Shown here in pieces: positions 1-8,867 of a stretch of DNA of 64,000 nucleotides (positions are counted from its first letter, which is position 1; the number at the start of each line of letters is the position of its first letter). Made by a program: the position numbers and the translations under genes. Origin of the DNA: Agrococcus terreus (GTDB taxonomy: Bacteria > Actinomycetota > Actinomycetes > Actinomycetales > Microbacteriaceae); assembly GCF_014645235.1 (NCBI RefSeq), contig NZ_BMLM01000001.1, positions 1,922,001-1,986,000 on the forward strand, read 5' to 3'. A model generated the notes under the pieces. That model made no database searches and was not told the origin of the DNA. It saw only the letters and a list, made by a program, of their open reading frames with translations.

Positions 1-472
1 CGATGTTGCCGACCGGCGCGACGCGCACGCCGGCCTCGCGCAGCATGTGCGCCGCGAGCTGCGTCGTCGTCGTCTTGCCGTTCGTGCCGGTGACGAGGAT
101 CCAGTCGGCGGCGCGCACCTTGTCGCGCACGCGCCACGCGAGCTCGACGTCGCCCCAGACGGGGATGCCTCGCTCGGCGGCCGCGACGAGCCAGGGATGG
201 TCGGGGCGCAGGCCGGGCGAGGCGATGACGAGCTCGGCGCCCGTGAGGGCCTCGGGCAGGTCGTCGCGACCGGCGTCGACGATCGGCACGTCGAGCACGC
301 CGAGGATGGTGCGTCGCTCGTCGTCGACGCGCTCGGCGACCGCGGTCACCGTCGCGCCGAGCTCGACGAGCGTGTCGACGGCGGCGAAGCCGGAGACGCC
401 GAGGCCGAGCACGGCGACGCGGAGGCCGCTCCAGTCGTGGTGCCAGGAGGCGAGGTCGTCGACGCGGGTCAT
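1..472 (-). CDS. murD: UDP-N-acetylmuramoylalanine-D-glutamate ligase, N-terminal part (cut by window start)
   Basis: MurD adds D-glutamate to UDP-MurNAc-L-alanine in the cytoplasm, the second amino-acid step of peptidoglycan precursor synthesis. The visible 157 residues start ATG-ACC-CGC and carry a Rossmann-like N-terminal segment (VAVLGLGVSGFAA) and the Mur-ligase ATP loop VTGTNGKTTTTQL near residue 130. The central and C-terminal domains lie left of the window. It follows mraY by 10 bases in the same direction, as in actinobacterial dcw clusters. Assignment rests on motif and position, so MurD is nearly certain. Confidence 0.95.
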   Translation of the reverse strand, partial: MTRVDDLASWHHDWSGLRVAVLGLGVSGFAAVDTLVELGATVTAVAERVDDERRTILGVLDVPIVDAGRDDLPEALTGAELVIASPGLRPDHPWLVAAAERGIPVWGDVELAWRVRDKVRAADWILVTGTNGKTTTTQLAAHMLREAGVRVAPVGNI

Positions 473-482
473 CGGTGCTCCA

Positions 483-1571
483 TCACAGCGCGCGCAGCGC
501 CCACTCGAAGTAGAACAGGCCGATCGCGGCGGCGACGAAGAGGCCGCCGACGATCCAGAACCGGACGACGATCGTGACCTCGGCCCAGCCCTTCAGCTCG
601 AAGTGGTGGTGCAGCGGCGTCATGAGGAACACGCGCTTGCCGCCCGTGGCCTTGAAGTAGGCGCGCTGGATGATCACCGAGCCGGTCACGATGATCGGGA
701 GGCCAGCGACGAGCAGCAGCAGCAGGTGCGTGTCGGTCATGACCGCGAAGCCGGCGAGCGCGCCGCCGAGGGCGAGCGAGCCGACGTCGCCCATGAAGAT
801 CTGCGCGGGGCTCGTGTTCCACCAGAGGAAGCCGATGAGCGCGCCCGCGAGGGTCGCGGCGAGGGTGGCGACGTCGAGCGGCGACTCCACGCTGTAGCAG
901 CCGTCGCCGGCTCCCTGGGCGCGGCAGGACTGGTTGAACTGCCAGAAGGCGATGAAGGCGTAGCCCATCGTCGAGAGGATGACGGCGCCCGTCGCGAGGC
1001 CGTCGAGCCCGTCGGTGACGTTGACGGCGTTCGACGCCGAGACGTTCATGATGAGGATCCAGAGCACGAAGAGGATGCCGCCGATCGCGCCCCACGCGGT
1101 GAGGTCGAGCCACGCGATGTCGCGGACGCCCGAGATGACGGCGTCGACCGCCGGCTCTCCGTCGTGGCTCGGCAGCGTGATCGCGAGCACGCCGAAGAGC
1201 ACGGAGACGACGACCTGGCCCGCGACCTTCGCCCAGCCGCCGAGGCCGAGCGAGCGCTGGTTCGAGATCTTCAGGAAGTCGTCGACGAAGCCGACGGCGC
1301 CCATCCCGACGATGAGCAGCAGGATGAGGAGGGCCGGCAGCGTCGGCGCGTCCTGGCCGAGCAGCTTGCCGCCGAAGTAGCCGACGAGCGTGGCCGTGAT
1401 GAAGACGAGGCCGCCCATCGTGGGCGTGCCGCGCTTCACGTGGTGCGTCTGCGGGCCGTCGTCGCGGATGAACTGGCCCCAGCCGATCCGCGTGAACGCG
1501 CGCACGAACAGCGGCGTCGCGAGGAGCGACACGAGGAGGGCGATGCCTGCGGAGGCGAGCAGGACGAGCAT
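483..1571 (-). CDS. mraY: phospho-N-acetylmuramoyl-pentapeptide-transferase
   Basis: MraY transfers phospho-MurNAc-pentapeptide to undecaprenyl phosphate at the inner face of the membrane, making lipid I. The 362-residue product is a multi-pass membrane protein of normal family length. Visible signatures include KRGTPTMGG, the acidic FVDDFLK loop, NVTDGLDGLATG, and the C-terminal HHHFELKGW histidine cluster. The ATG overlaps the murF stop by one base (TGATG), indicating translational coupling. Long open reading upstream in the same frame is shadow sequence over murF. Confidence 0.97.
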   Translation of the reverse strand: MLVLLASAGIALLVSLLATPLFVRAFTRIGWGQFIRDDGPQTHHVKRGTPTMGGLVFITATLVGYFGGKLLGQDAPTLPALLILLLIVGMGAVGFVDDFLKISNQRSLGLGGWAKVAGQVVVSVLFGVLAITLPSHDGEPAVDAVISGVRDIAWLDLTAWGAIGGILFVLWILIMNVSASNAVNVTDGLDGLATGAVILSTMGYAFIAFWQFNQSCRAQGAGDGCYSVESPLDVATLAATLAGALIGFLWWNTSPAQIFMGDVGSLALGGALAGFAVMTDTHLLLLLVAGLPIIVTGSVIIQRAYFKATGGKRVFLMTPLHHHFELKGWAEVTIVVRFWIVGGLFVAAAIGLFYFEWALRAL

Positions 1572-2974
1572 CAGCGGGTTCCGATCCGCTCGGCGAGCGC
1601 GAGGAGGCCCGACACGTTCGACGACTTCAGCAGCACGACGTCGCCCTCGACGAGCTCGGCGCGCAGGAGCGCCTCGGCCTCGTCGGCGGTGGCGACCCAG
1701 GTCGTGTCCTGCCCGAAGGAGGACTCGAGCTCCGCGGCGTCGTGGATGGGCTTGGCGCCCGCGCCGACGACGACGAGGCGCTCGATGCGCAGGCGGGTGA
1801 CGAGGCGGCCGAGCCGGTCGTGCTCCTCGACCGCGTGCGGCCCGAGCTCCGCCATCTCGCCGAGCACGGCGACCGAGCGGCGGCCGGCCTGGCGGGTCAT
1901 GTGCGCGAGCGCGCGGAGCGCAGCGGCGGTGGAGTCGGGGCTCGCGTTGTAGGCGTCGTTGATGACGGTGATGCCGCCGCCGGGCTCGAGCACCTCCATG
2001 CGGCCGCGCTCGGCGCGGGGCATGCTCGCCACGTCCTCGATCGCCTGCGCCACGTCGAGCCCGAGCACGTCGACGACCGCGAGGGCGGCGAGCGCGTTCA
2101 TGACGTGGTGCTCGCCGAGGATGCGCATGCGCAGCGGCCACGACTCCTCGCCGCGGTGCACGGTCGCGACCGTGCCCTCGAGGGTGGAGTCGACGCCGTC
2201 GGCCCAGAGCCCCGTCGGGTCGTCGGCGGGGCCGGGGTCGGTGCCGAACCAGGCCACGCGGGCGGCGGTCGCTGCGGCCATGCCGCGCACCCGCTCGTCG
2301 TCGCGGTTGAGGATCGCCACGTGCTCGGGCGCGAGGTCGCGCACCATCTCGGTCTTCGCGCGCGTGGTCGTCTCGATGCCGCCGAACTCGCCCGCGTGGG
2401 CGAGGCCGACCTTGAGCACGACGCCGATGTCGGGGTGCGAGAGCGCGGTGAGGCGCGCGATGTCGCCCTCGTAGCTCGCGCCCATCTCGAGCACGAGGTA
2501 GCGGGTGCCCTCGTCGATGCGGAGCATCGTCATCGGGGCGCCGACCTCGTTGTTGAACGACTTCACGGGGCTCACGGTGGCGCCGTGGCGCTCGAGGGCC
2601 GCCTGGAGCATGTTCTTCGTCGTGGTCTTGCCGTTCGAGCCGGTGATGCCGACGACCGTGAGCTCGTTCGCGGCCCGCACGCGCCGGATGACGTCGGCGG
2701 CGAGCGACTGGAGCGCCGTCACGCCCGAGGGGACGAGGATGTGCGGCACGTCCTGCTCGACCTCGCGCTCGGCGACGACGAGCGCGGCGCCGCGCTCGAG
2801 CGCTGCGTCGATGAAGCGGTGGCCGTCGGTCGTCTCGCCGGGCATGGCGAAGAAGAGGCCGCCGGCCTCGACGAGCCGGGAGTCGGTCTCGACCGAGCCG
2901 GTGACGAGCACGTCGTCGCCGACGAGCCTGCCGCCGACCGCCTCGGCGATCTCGCTCGCGCGCAGGCGCAGCAT
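1571..2974 (-). CDS. murF: UDP-N-acetylmuramoyl-tripeptide-D-alanyl-D-alanine ligase
   Basis: MurF completes the pentapeptide by attaching D-Ala-D-Ala. The 467-residue protein begins MLRLRASEIAEAVGGRL, has the N-terminal MurF domain, the ATP loop VVGITGSNGKTTTKNMLQ near residue 110, the central-domain NNEVGAPMTML and EMGASYEGDIARL, and the C-terminal INDAYNASPDS motif. Start and stop each overlap a neighbour by one base (murE upstream, mraY downstream). Length and motif order are typical. Confidence 0.97.
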   Translation of the reverse strand: MLRLRASEIAEAVGGRLVGDDVLVTGSVETDSRLVEAGGLFFAMPGETTDGHRFIDAALERGAALVVAEREVEQDVPHILVPSGVTALQSLAADVIRRVRAANELTVVGITGSNGKTTTKNMLQAALERHGATVSPVKSFNNEVGAPMTMLRIDEGTRYLVLEMGASYEGDIARLTALSHPDIGVVLKVGLAHAGEFGGIETTTRAKTEMVRDLAPEHVAILNRDDERVRGMAAATAARVAWFGTDPGPADDPTGLWADGVDSTLEGTVATVHRGEESWPLRMRILGEHHVMNALAALAVVDVLGLDVAQAIEDVASMPRAERGRMEVLEPGGGITVINDAYNASPDSTAAALRALAHMTRQAGRRSVAVLGEMAELGPHAVEEHDRLGRLVTRLRIERLVVVGAGAKPIHDAAELESSFGQDTTWVATADEAEALLRAELVEGDVVLLKSSNVSGLLALAERIGTR

Positions 2975-4509
2975 CAGAGCCACCCCGCCTCGTGCAGCGC
3001 GAGGCGCGCCTCGTCGCGGGCGACGAAGGGCTCGCGGACGCCGGCGACGTCGCGGTAGTCGGCGTCGCCGGGGCCCGCCCACAGCACGGTGTCGCCCTCG
3101 CCGGCGAGCGCGATCGCCTCGCGGATCGCCGCCTCCTCGGGGCTCGCCTCGAGCACGGGCTTCTCCCCCGCCGCGGCGCGCGCGCCCGCGAGCACCTGCG
3201 CGCGGATGGCCGCGGCGTCCTCGGAGCGCGGGTTGAAGTCGGTCACGACGACGGCGTCGGCGAGCTCGGCCGCGATGCGGCCCATGTCCTCGCGCTTCGT
3301 CGCGTCGCGGTCGCCGTCGGCGCCGAACACCATGACGAGGCGGCCCTCGGTGACGCGGCGCAGCGCTTCGAGGGTCTGCGCGAAGGCGTCGGGGCTGTGG
3401 CCGTAGTCGACGAACACCGCAGGCCCCTCGTCGCCCGAGACGCGCTCGATGCGCCCGGGCAGGGTCGCGCGCATGCCGCGGTCGATCGACTCGGTGATGG
3501 CGTCGATCTCGAAGCCGTCCTCGACGAGCATGAGGATCGCGATGGCGGCGTCGACGGCCATGTGCCGGCCGATGAACGGGATCTGCACCTCGATCGCGCG
3601 CCCGTCGATGCCGGTGAGCGTGAACGAGGTCGACGCGGGCGTCTCCTCCCAGATGTCGACGTGCCAGTCGGCCTCGCGGCCCGGCTCGCTCGTGACGGTC
3701 GTGACGGGGATGCGGCTGCGCTCGGCGATGCGCGCGCCCCACTCGCCGTCGACGCACACGACGCCGCGCTGCGCGCGGTCGGGCGTGAAGAGCTCGGCCT
3801 TCACGTCGAAGTACGCCTCCATCGAGCCGTAGTCGTCGAGGTGGTCGTGGCTGAGGTTCGTGAACGCGACCACGTCGAAGACGACGCCGTCGATGCGGTG
3901 CCGCTCGATCGCCTGCGCGCTCACCTCGAGCACGGCGGCGCGCACGCCCGCCTCGCGCATCCGCGCGAGCAGCGCGTGGAGCTCGCTCGCCTCCGGCGTC
4001 GTGAGCTTCGACGTGACGACGAGGTCGCCCACGTGGCGCTCGGCGGTGGTCGAGAGGCCCGTGACGAAGCCGAGGTCGGCGAGCAGGCCCTCGAGCATGA
4101 ACGACGTGGAGGTCTTGCCGTTCGTGCCGGTGATGCCGTACAGCTTCGGCGGCTGCTCGCCCGTGCGGTAGACCCACGCGGCGATCTCGCCGAGCGCGGC
4201 GCGCGGCTCGTCGACGACGATGACGGGCACGTCGACCGCGGCCTCCGCGGCACCGGCGGGGTCGGTGACGACGGCGACCGCGCCGCGCTCGACGGCGTCG
4301 GCCGCGAAGGCCGCGCCGTGGCGCCGCGCGCCCGGCAGCGCGGCGAAGAGGTCGCCGGGCTGCACGTCGGAGGAGTCGTTCGTGATGCCGGTCACCTCGA
4401 CGCCGTCGAGGTCGGCCTCCACGTCGAGCGCGAAGGCCTCCGCCAGGCCCGCCAGGGGCCTCGGTGCGGGGTGCTCCGGTCGCAGGATCCTCGGGGTCAC
4501 ACCCGCCAC
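2974..4509 (-). CDS. murE: UDP-N-acetylmuramyl-tripeptide synthetase
   Basis: MurE adds the third, diamino-acid residue of the stem peptide. The 511-residue protein has the ATP loop YGITGTNGKTSTSFML, the carbamylated-lysine region YFDVKAELFTPD and a C-terminal ligase domain. The specificity motif that reads DNPR in meso-DAP enzymes is here FNPR (Phe425, after Asp424). Microbacteriaceae often use lysine, ornithine or diaminobutyrate in B-type peptidoglycan, so the added diamino acid cannot be assumed to be DAP. Start is GTG 4509, three bases after GGAAGGAAG; GTG at 4500 is an alternative with longer spacing. Confidence 0.94.
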   Translation of the reverse strand: MAGVTPRILRPEHPAPRPLAGLAEAFALDVEADLDGVEVTGITNDSSDVQPGDLFAALPGARRHGAAFAADAVERGAVAVVTDPAGAAEAAVDVPVIVVDEPRAALGEIAAWVYRTGEQPPKLYGITGTNGKTSTSFMLEGLLADLGFVTGLSTTAERHVGDLVVTSKLTTPEASELHALLARMREAGVRAAVLEVSAQAIERHRIDGVVFDVVAFTNLSHDHLDDYGSMEAYFDVKAELFTPDRAQRGVVCVDGEWGARIAERSRIPVTTVTSEPGREADWHVDIWEETPASTSFTLTGIDGRAIEVQIPFIGRHMAVDAAIAILMLVEDGFEIDAITESIDRGMRATLPGRIERVSGDEGPAVFVDYGHSPDAFAQTLEALRRVTEGRLVMVFGADGDRDATKREDMGRIAAELADAVVVTDFNPRSEDAAAIRAQVLAGARAAAGEKPVLEASPEEAAIREAIALAGEGDTVLWAGPGDADYRDVAGVREPFVARDEARLALHEAGWL

Positions 4510-4525
4510 GGACTTCCTTCCCTCA

Positions 4526-6304
4526 TCACTGCTGATCCGCGGTCCACTCGAGCGGCACGTCGGGCTGCTCGGTCGTGCTCGGAGGCACGTCGTAGTGGCG
4601 GATCAGGAGGTTCACCATATCGTGGAAGGCGGGGATGGCCCCGGCGCTGGTGCGCTGGGTCTGCGGGCTGTCGTACATCGTGACGACCACGAACTGCGGG
4701 TCGTCGACGGGGAACACGCCGGCCACGGAGATCATCATCCGGTCGGGGTCGTAGCCCGATCCGTCCTCGTACGCCATCTGCGCCGTGCCGGTCTTCGCGG
4801 CGATCCGGTAGCCCTCGATCGGGAACGTGTCGTAGCCGTAGTCGGTGACGACGTTCTCGAGCGCCGCGAGCGTCTGCTCGGCGGTGCCGGCCTCGACGAC
4901 CCGCTCCCCCTCCGGCAGCTGCGGCTGCGTCACCTCGCCGTCGGCGCTCGTGCAGGAGTCGATCATGTGCGCCGGCAGGTGCACGCCGCCGTTCGCGAGG
5001 GCCTGGTAGGCGGAGGCGACCTGGATGGGCGTCGCCGCGATGCCCTGGCCGAAGAGCACGTTGAGGCGCGTCTGCGGGTCGAGCGACGCGGGGTCGCGGA
5101 GCGCCGCCGCCTGCTCGCCCGCGAAGTCGACGGCGGTCCGCTCGCCGAAGCCGAAGCGGTCGAGGTAGTCGAAGTAGTCGGCGCGGTCCATGTCCTCGGC
5201 GAGGCGCACCATGCCCGAGTTCGACGAGTTCACGAGGATGCCCGCGCTGGTCCACTGCTCGACGGGGTGCGAGTGGGCGTCGCGCACGCGCACGCCCGGC
5301 GCCGTGTACGTCCACGGCACGCTGAGCTCCTCGTCGTTCGTCGTGAGCCCCAGGTCGAGCATCGCGGCGTACGCGAACGTCTTGAAGATCGAGCCGGGCT
5401 CGTAGGCCGCGGTGAAGGCGCGCGAGCCGCGGTCCTGCGACCGCGAGGCCGTGGGGTCGTTGGGGTCGACCGTGGGCGCCTCGGCGACGGCCGCGATGGA
5501 GCCGTCGGTGCGCATGACGATGGTCGTGCCGCTGCGGGCGCCGAGCTGCGCCGTGTACTGCGCCGTGAGCTGCTGCACCTGGTACTGCACGTCCGCGTCG
5601 ATCGTGAGCCGCACCGTCCCGCCGTCGACCGGATCCGTCGTCACCACCGAGCCCGGGATGGGGGTGCCGTCGGCGCCGCGGTCGAAGGTGCGGCTGCCGT
5701 CCTCGGCGTCGAGGCACGCCTCCTCGCTGCGCTCGAGGCCCGCCAGCGGCTCCGTGACACCGGTGAAGCCCACGAGGTTGCCCGCGACGGAGCCGGCCGG
5801 GTACACGCGCTGCGGGTTGAGCCGGAGGTACGCGTAGGGCAGCCCGAGGTCGCGGATCGCCTCGAACTGCCGCGCCGTGAGGCCGGTCGAGAGCACGAGG
5901 TAGTCGGAGTCGGGGTTGCGCTCGAGCTCGGCGTCGAGGGTCGCCTGCAGGTCGTAGGGGTCGTCGCCCGTGATGGCGCCGATGCGGGTGAGCGCGTCGC
6001 CCACCGTGACGAGCTCGTCGACGCCGTCGACGCCGGGCTGCAGGTCGCGGGTGTAGCGGGGCGAGACGGTGAGGTCCCAGCGGTCGACGCTCTCGGCGAG
6101 CACCGTCCCGGCGGCGTCGACGATGGGGCCGCGCGTGCCGAAGATCGTCTGGCTCACGCCGCGGCGGCCGTCGGCCTCCGCGTTGAGCGCCTGCGCGCGC
6201 ACGACCTGGATGTCGGCGAGGCGCACGACGAAGGCCGCGAGCAGCGCGAACGTGACGAGCGCGACGAGGGTGGTCCGGGTGCGGTTCCGGCGCTTGGCTG
6301 CCAT
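4526..6304 (-). CDS. ftsI: peptidoglycan D,D-transpeptidase FtsI (PBP2/PBP3 class)
   Basis: FtsI is the septal class B penicillin-binding protein that cross-links new peptidoglycan at the division site. The 592-residue protein has a short cytoplasmic basic head (MAAKRRNRTR), one membrane helix at about residues 12-33, a dimerisation domain, and the transpeptidase domain with SIFK (active serine about residue 305), SSNSG and KTGTAQ. No PASTA repeats follow. The start at 6304 is chosen for GGAGGTG four bases upstream; a longer in-frame start at 6367 lacks a site. It sits between ftsL and murE. Confidence 0.96.
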   Translation of the reverse strand: MAAKRRNRTRTTLVALVTFALLAAFVVRLADIQVVRAQALNAEADGRRGVSQTIFGTRGPIVDAAGTVLAESVDRWDLTVSPRYTRDLQPGVDGVDELVTVGDALTRIGAITGDDPYDLQATLDAELERNPDSDYLVLSTGLTARQFEAIRDLGLPYAYLRLNPQRVYPAGSVAGNLVGFTGVTEPLAGLERSEEACLDAEDGSRTFDRGADGTPIPGSVVTTDPVDGGTVRLTIDADVQYQVQQLTAQYTAQLGARSGTTIVMRTDGSIAAVAEAPTVDPNDPTASRSQDRGSRAFTAAYEPGSIFKTFAYAAMLDLGLTTNDEELSVPWTYTAPGVRVRDAHSHPVEQWTSAGILVNSSNSGMVRLAEDMDRADYFDYLDRFGFGERTAVDFAGEQAAALRDPASLDPQTRLNVLFGQGIAATPIQVASAYQALANGGVHLPAHMIDSCTSADGEVTQPQLPEGERVVEAGTAEQTLAALENVVTDYGYDTFPIEGYRIAAKTGTAQMAYEDGSGYDPDRMMISVAGVFPVDDPQFVVVTMYDSPQTQRTSAGAIPAFHDMVNLLIRHYDVPPSTTEQPDVPLEWTADQQ

Positions 6305-6363
6305 GGTCACCTCCGGTCGGTCACGGTATCGGCCACCGGCGCCCGCGCCCGGTCGCCACGCCC

Positions 6364-7017
6364 TCACTCGCCCGCGGTCGCGGGGAGCAGGGTGCCGGGG
6401 GCGGGCTGCTCGGCCGCTGCCGGCGGCACGGTCGGCGTGACCGGCGTCGCGGGCGCCGCGCCCTCGACCGACGCCTCGCCGGCGGGCAGCAGCATGCCCG
6501 GGTACGTGCGCGCGGCCTCGGTCTGCGCATCCTGCACGGTCGCGGCCGCGGCCGGCTGCTCGGCGAGCAGCGCGTTGGGCACGTACATGCCGGAGCGGTC
6601 GACGGTCGGGGCCTGCATGTGGAGGCCGTCGGGGCCGCCGGCGGTCGCCGCGCCCGCGAGCGTCAGGAACTGCGAGGGCTGGCCGGCGAGCATGCCGAGC
6701 TCGTCGGCCGAGACGGCCACGTTCTGGGGCGAGGAGAGCACGGCGACGTCCTCGGCGAGCGACTGCTCGCTGCGGGCGAGCGCCGTCGACTGCCCCTGCA
6801 GGGCGCTCAGGCGGTACGCGCCCTCGCTGATCGCGACCGAGAGGCCGAGCTGGGCGACGACGATGCCGGCGAGGCCCGCGAGCGCGACGACGCCGTGGAC
6901 GAGGCGCGGCGCGCGGCGGAGCGCGGGCGCCGGCAGCGCGCGCAGGTGCCGCTGCGGCGCCTCGTCGGGCCGCTGCTGCGGCTGCGCGTGCAGGTCGAGG
7001 ACGGCTGCGGTGGTCAT
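6364..7017 (-). CDS. ftsL: FtsL-like division protein
   Basis: This 217-residue protein occupies the ftsL position between rsmH and ftsI. It has a cytoplasmic head, one membrane helix (LVHGVVALAGLAGIVVAQLG, about residues 40-60), then a short heptad-like segment (YRLSALQGQSTALARSEQSL) and an Ala/Pro-rich tail of about 100 residues. FtsL proteins join FtsB and FtsQ in the divisome; they are poorly conserved in sequence, so topology and position carry the call. The tail is longer than usual. Its ATG overlaps the rsmH stop (ATGA). Confidence 0.85.
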   Translation of the reverse strand: MTTAAVLDLHAQPQQRPDEAPQRHLRALPAPALRRAPRLVHGVVALAGLAGIVVAQLGLSVAISEGAYRLSALQGQSTALARSEQSLAEDVAVLSSPQNVAVSADELGMLAGQPSQFLTLAGAATAGGPDGLHMQAPTVDRSGMYVPNALLAEQPAAAATVQDAQTEAARTYPGMLLPAGEASVEGAAPATPVTPTVPPAAAEQPAPGTLLPATAGE

Positions 7018-8003
7018 GCGTGCTCCCCTGCGGTCGGTTCGATCGGTCGGATGCGCTCTGCGGCGCGGAGGCGGACGGGGGCGGAGCGCGGGTTGGCCGC
7101 GCGCTCGTCGTCGTCGGCGAGCTCCGCGCCGCGCACGAGCAGCCGCAGGTGCGGCCGGTGCTCGGGCAGCTCCACCGGCAGCCCCGGCGGGGCGGTGGAG
7201 GCAGCGGCGGCCTGGAGCGCGCGCTTGACGATGCGGTCCTCGAGCGACTGGTACGCGAGCACCACGAGCCGGCCGCCGACCGCGAGCGCGTCGATCGCCG
7301 CGGGCATCGTGGCCTCGAGGATCGCCAGCTCCTGGTTCACCTCGATCCGCAGCGCCTGGAAGACGCGCTTGGCGGGGTGGCCCTGGTTGGCGAGCGCGCG
7401 CGGGGTGGCCGCCTGGAGGATGTCGACGAGGCGCCCGGACGTCTCGATCGGCGCCTCCTGCCGCGCCGCGACGATCGCGCGGGCGTAGCGGCCCGCGAGC
7501 TTCTCGTCGCCGTAGACCTGGAAGAGGCGCGCGAGCTCGCGCTCGCTGCGCTCGGCGAGCACGGTGGCGGCGGTGACGTCGCCCGCCTGCCCCATCCGCA
7601 TGTCGAGCGGGGCGTCCTTCGCGTAGGCGAAGCCGCGGTCGGCGTCGTCGAGCTGGAGGCTCGAGACGCCGAGGTCGAGCAGGATGCCGTCGGCGGCCTC
7701 GACGCCGGCCGCCTCGAGCGCGAGGTCGATGCGGTCGTAGGTGGCGGGCACGGGCCGGAAGCGGTCGCCGAAGCGCGCGAGCCGCTCCCCCGCGAGGCGG
7801 ATGGCGTCGGGGTCGCGGTCGATGCCGGCGACGACGAGCGTCGGGTGCGCCGCGAGCATCGCCTCGGTGTGGCCGCCCATGCCGAGGGTGCCGTCGACGA
7901 CGACGGGGGTGCGGCCCGCGGCGGCGGCCGCCTCGATCGCCGGGGCGAGCAGCTCGAGCGTGCGGTCGAGCATGACGGGGATGTGGAGCTCGGATGCGTC
8001 CAT
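7014..8003 (-). CDS. rsmH: 16S rRNA (cytosine(1402)-N(4))-methyltransferase
   Basis: RsmH (MraW) methylates N4 of C1402 in 16S rRNA using S-adenosylmethionine. The 329-residue protein opens MDASELHIPVML, followed by the SAM-binding loop VVDGTLGMGGHTEA, the family signatures GILLDLGVSSLQLDDADRGF and DMRMGQ, and the C-terminal LVVLAYQSLEDRIVKRAL. I chose ATG 8003, which has AGGA six bases upstream, over an in-frame ATG at 8039. It is the second gene of the dcw operon, 97 bases after mraZ. Confidence 0.96.
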   Translation of the reverse strand: MDASELHIPVMLDRTLELLAPAIEAAAAAGRTPVVVDGTLGMGGHTEAMLAAHPTLVVAGIDRDPDAIRLAGERLARFGDRFRPVPATYDRIDLALEAAGVEAADGILLDLGVSSLQLDDADRGFAYAKDAPLDMRMGQAGDVTAATVLAERSERELARLFQVYGDEKLAGRYARAIVAARQEAPIETSGRLVDILQAATPRALANQGHPAKRVFQALRIEVNQELAILEATMPAAIDALAVGGRLVVLAYQSLEDRIVKRALQAAAASTAPPGLPVELPEHRPHLRLLVRGAELADDDERAANPRSAPVRLRAAERIRPIEPTAGEHA

Positions 8004-8100
8004 GTCGTTCCTGGCCCTGTCCCGATCCCTGATCCCCATCCGTACGACGCGTCGCCGGGGAAGGTGCGGCGCGGCGGACAGCTGGGGGTCGGGGGCCGGG

Positions 8101-8532
8101 TCAGAAGATGCCGGGGATCACCTCCTCGGTCGTGCTCGCGAAGTCGGCCTCCTTGGCCGCGTAGTACTGCTCCCACGCGCCGGTGTCCCAGATCTCGGCG
8201 CGCGTGCCCGCACCGATGACGGTGAGCTCGCGGCCGAGGCCGGCGTACTGGCGGAGGTTGGGGGGCACCGTGATGCGGTGCTGGCTGTCGGGCTGCTCGC
8301 TCGAGGCGCCCGAGAGGAAGAGGCGCAGGAAGTCGCGCGCACCGGCCGAGGTGAGCGGCGCCTGCCGGATCTGCTCGTGCACGCGCTCGAACTCGCGCAC
8401 CGAGAACACGTAGATGCAGCGCTCCTGGCCGCGGGTGAGCACGACGCCGCCCTCGAGCTCCGGCCGGAACTTCGCGGGGAGGATCACGCGGCCCTTGTCG
8501 TCGAGCTTGGGCGTGTGCGTGCCGAGGAACAC
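8101..8532 (-). CDS. mraZ: transcriptional regulator MraZ
   Basis: MraZ is a ring-forming DNA-binding protein with two SpoVT/AbrB-like folds that represses its own dcw operon. The 143-residue product reads [20 protein letters not shown], then the second repeat with [18 protein letters not shown]. The start is GTG 8532 with GAGAGGGGG six bases upstream; the ATG-less extension to 8610 runs through the promoter repeats and is not coding. The three-copy AGTGG array just upstream is the expected operator. Confidence 0.96.
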   Translation of the reverse strand: MFLGTHTPKLDDKGRVILPAKFRPELEGGVVLTRGQERCIYVFSVREFERVHEQIRQAPLTSAGARDFLRLFLSGASSEQPDSQHRITVPPNLRQYAGLGRELTVIGAGTRAEIWDTGAWEQYYAAKEADFASTTEEVIPGIF

Positions 8533-8581
8533 GGTCGCCCCCTCTCGTCCGGCCTGCGAGCAGATGCACCGACCTGGTCGG

Positions 8582-8611
8582 TTGCTCCACTGTACTCCAC
8601 TTCGCACCACT
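8582..8611 (-). promoter_or_regulatory. MraZ box array (three direct repeats, 10-bp period)
   Basis: On the minus strand three consecutive decamers read AGTGGTGCGA, AGTGGAGTAC and AGTGGAGCAA, each with an AGTGG core exactly ten bases apart, 50-79 bases upstream of the mraZ GTG. MraZ is known to bind tandem short repeats with about one helical turn spacing in front of its gene, so this is the autoregulatory operator. A weak TACAGT hexamer inside the array could be the -10. A 13-base palindrome (CCGACC-T-GGTCGG, 8569-8581) lies in the leader. Confidence 0.8.
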
Positions 8612-8791
8612 TTTCTCAGTGGCAGCCCAGGAATCGCGGCGATTCCTCAGGCGTGGAGCGGCAGAACGAGGTGGAGGGTCTTTCGCCTGCCGAGGGCACG
8701 CTGGCGCGCCGCGACGCACCCCTGCGGCGCGGCGGCGGCCCGGGCGCAACGGCGGGTCGCCCGGGTGGAGGCGGATGGAGGGCGCACGACG
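8612..8791. other. intergenic stretch with no recognised gene
   Basis: This 180-base piece lies between the mraZ operator and the DUF3040 terminator. Open frames here run on into neighbours in every frame and have no start with a ribosome site. I see no RNA gene or convincing repeat. Upstream -35 elements for the dcw operon may lie in its first 20 bases. Confidence 0.5.
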
Positions 8792-8821
8792 ACGGGGCCG
8801 GCTCGAGCGAGCCGGCCCCGT
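8792..8821 (-). terminator. hairpin terminator after the DUF3040 gene
   Basis: Perfect 13-bp stem ACGGGGCCGGCTC / GAGCCGGCCCCGT with a GAGC loop, 47 bases past the DUF3040 stop. No T-run follows, as is common in high-GC actinobacteria. Confidence 0.7.
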
Positions 8822-8867
8822 GGAGGGTCGTGGAGGGCGCGTCGGCCCTCAGCGGTTCAGGCGGGGA

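Noticed and set aside
3-1952. Long plus-strand frame opposite murD and mraY
   Set aside because: Shadow of the dcw genes on the other strand.
8533-8610. N-terminal extension of MraZ
   Set aside because: Covers the ribosome site and the MraZ box repeats, so it is regulatory DNA.
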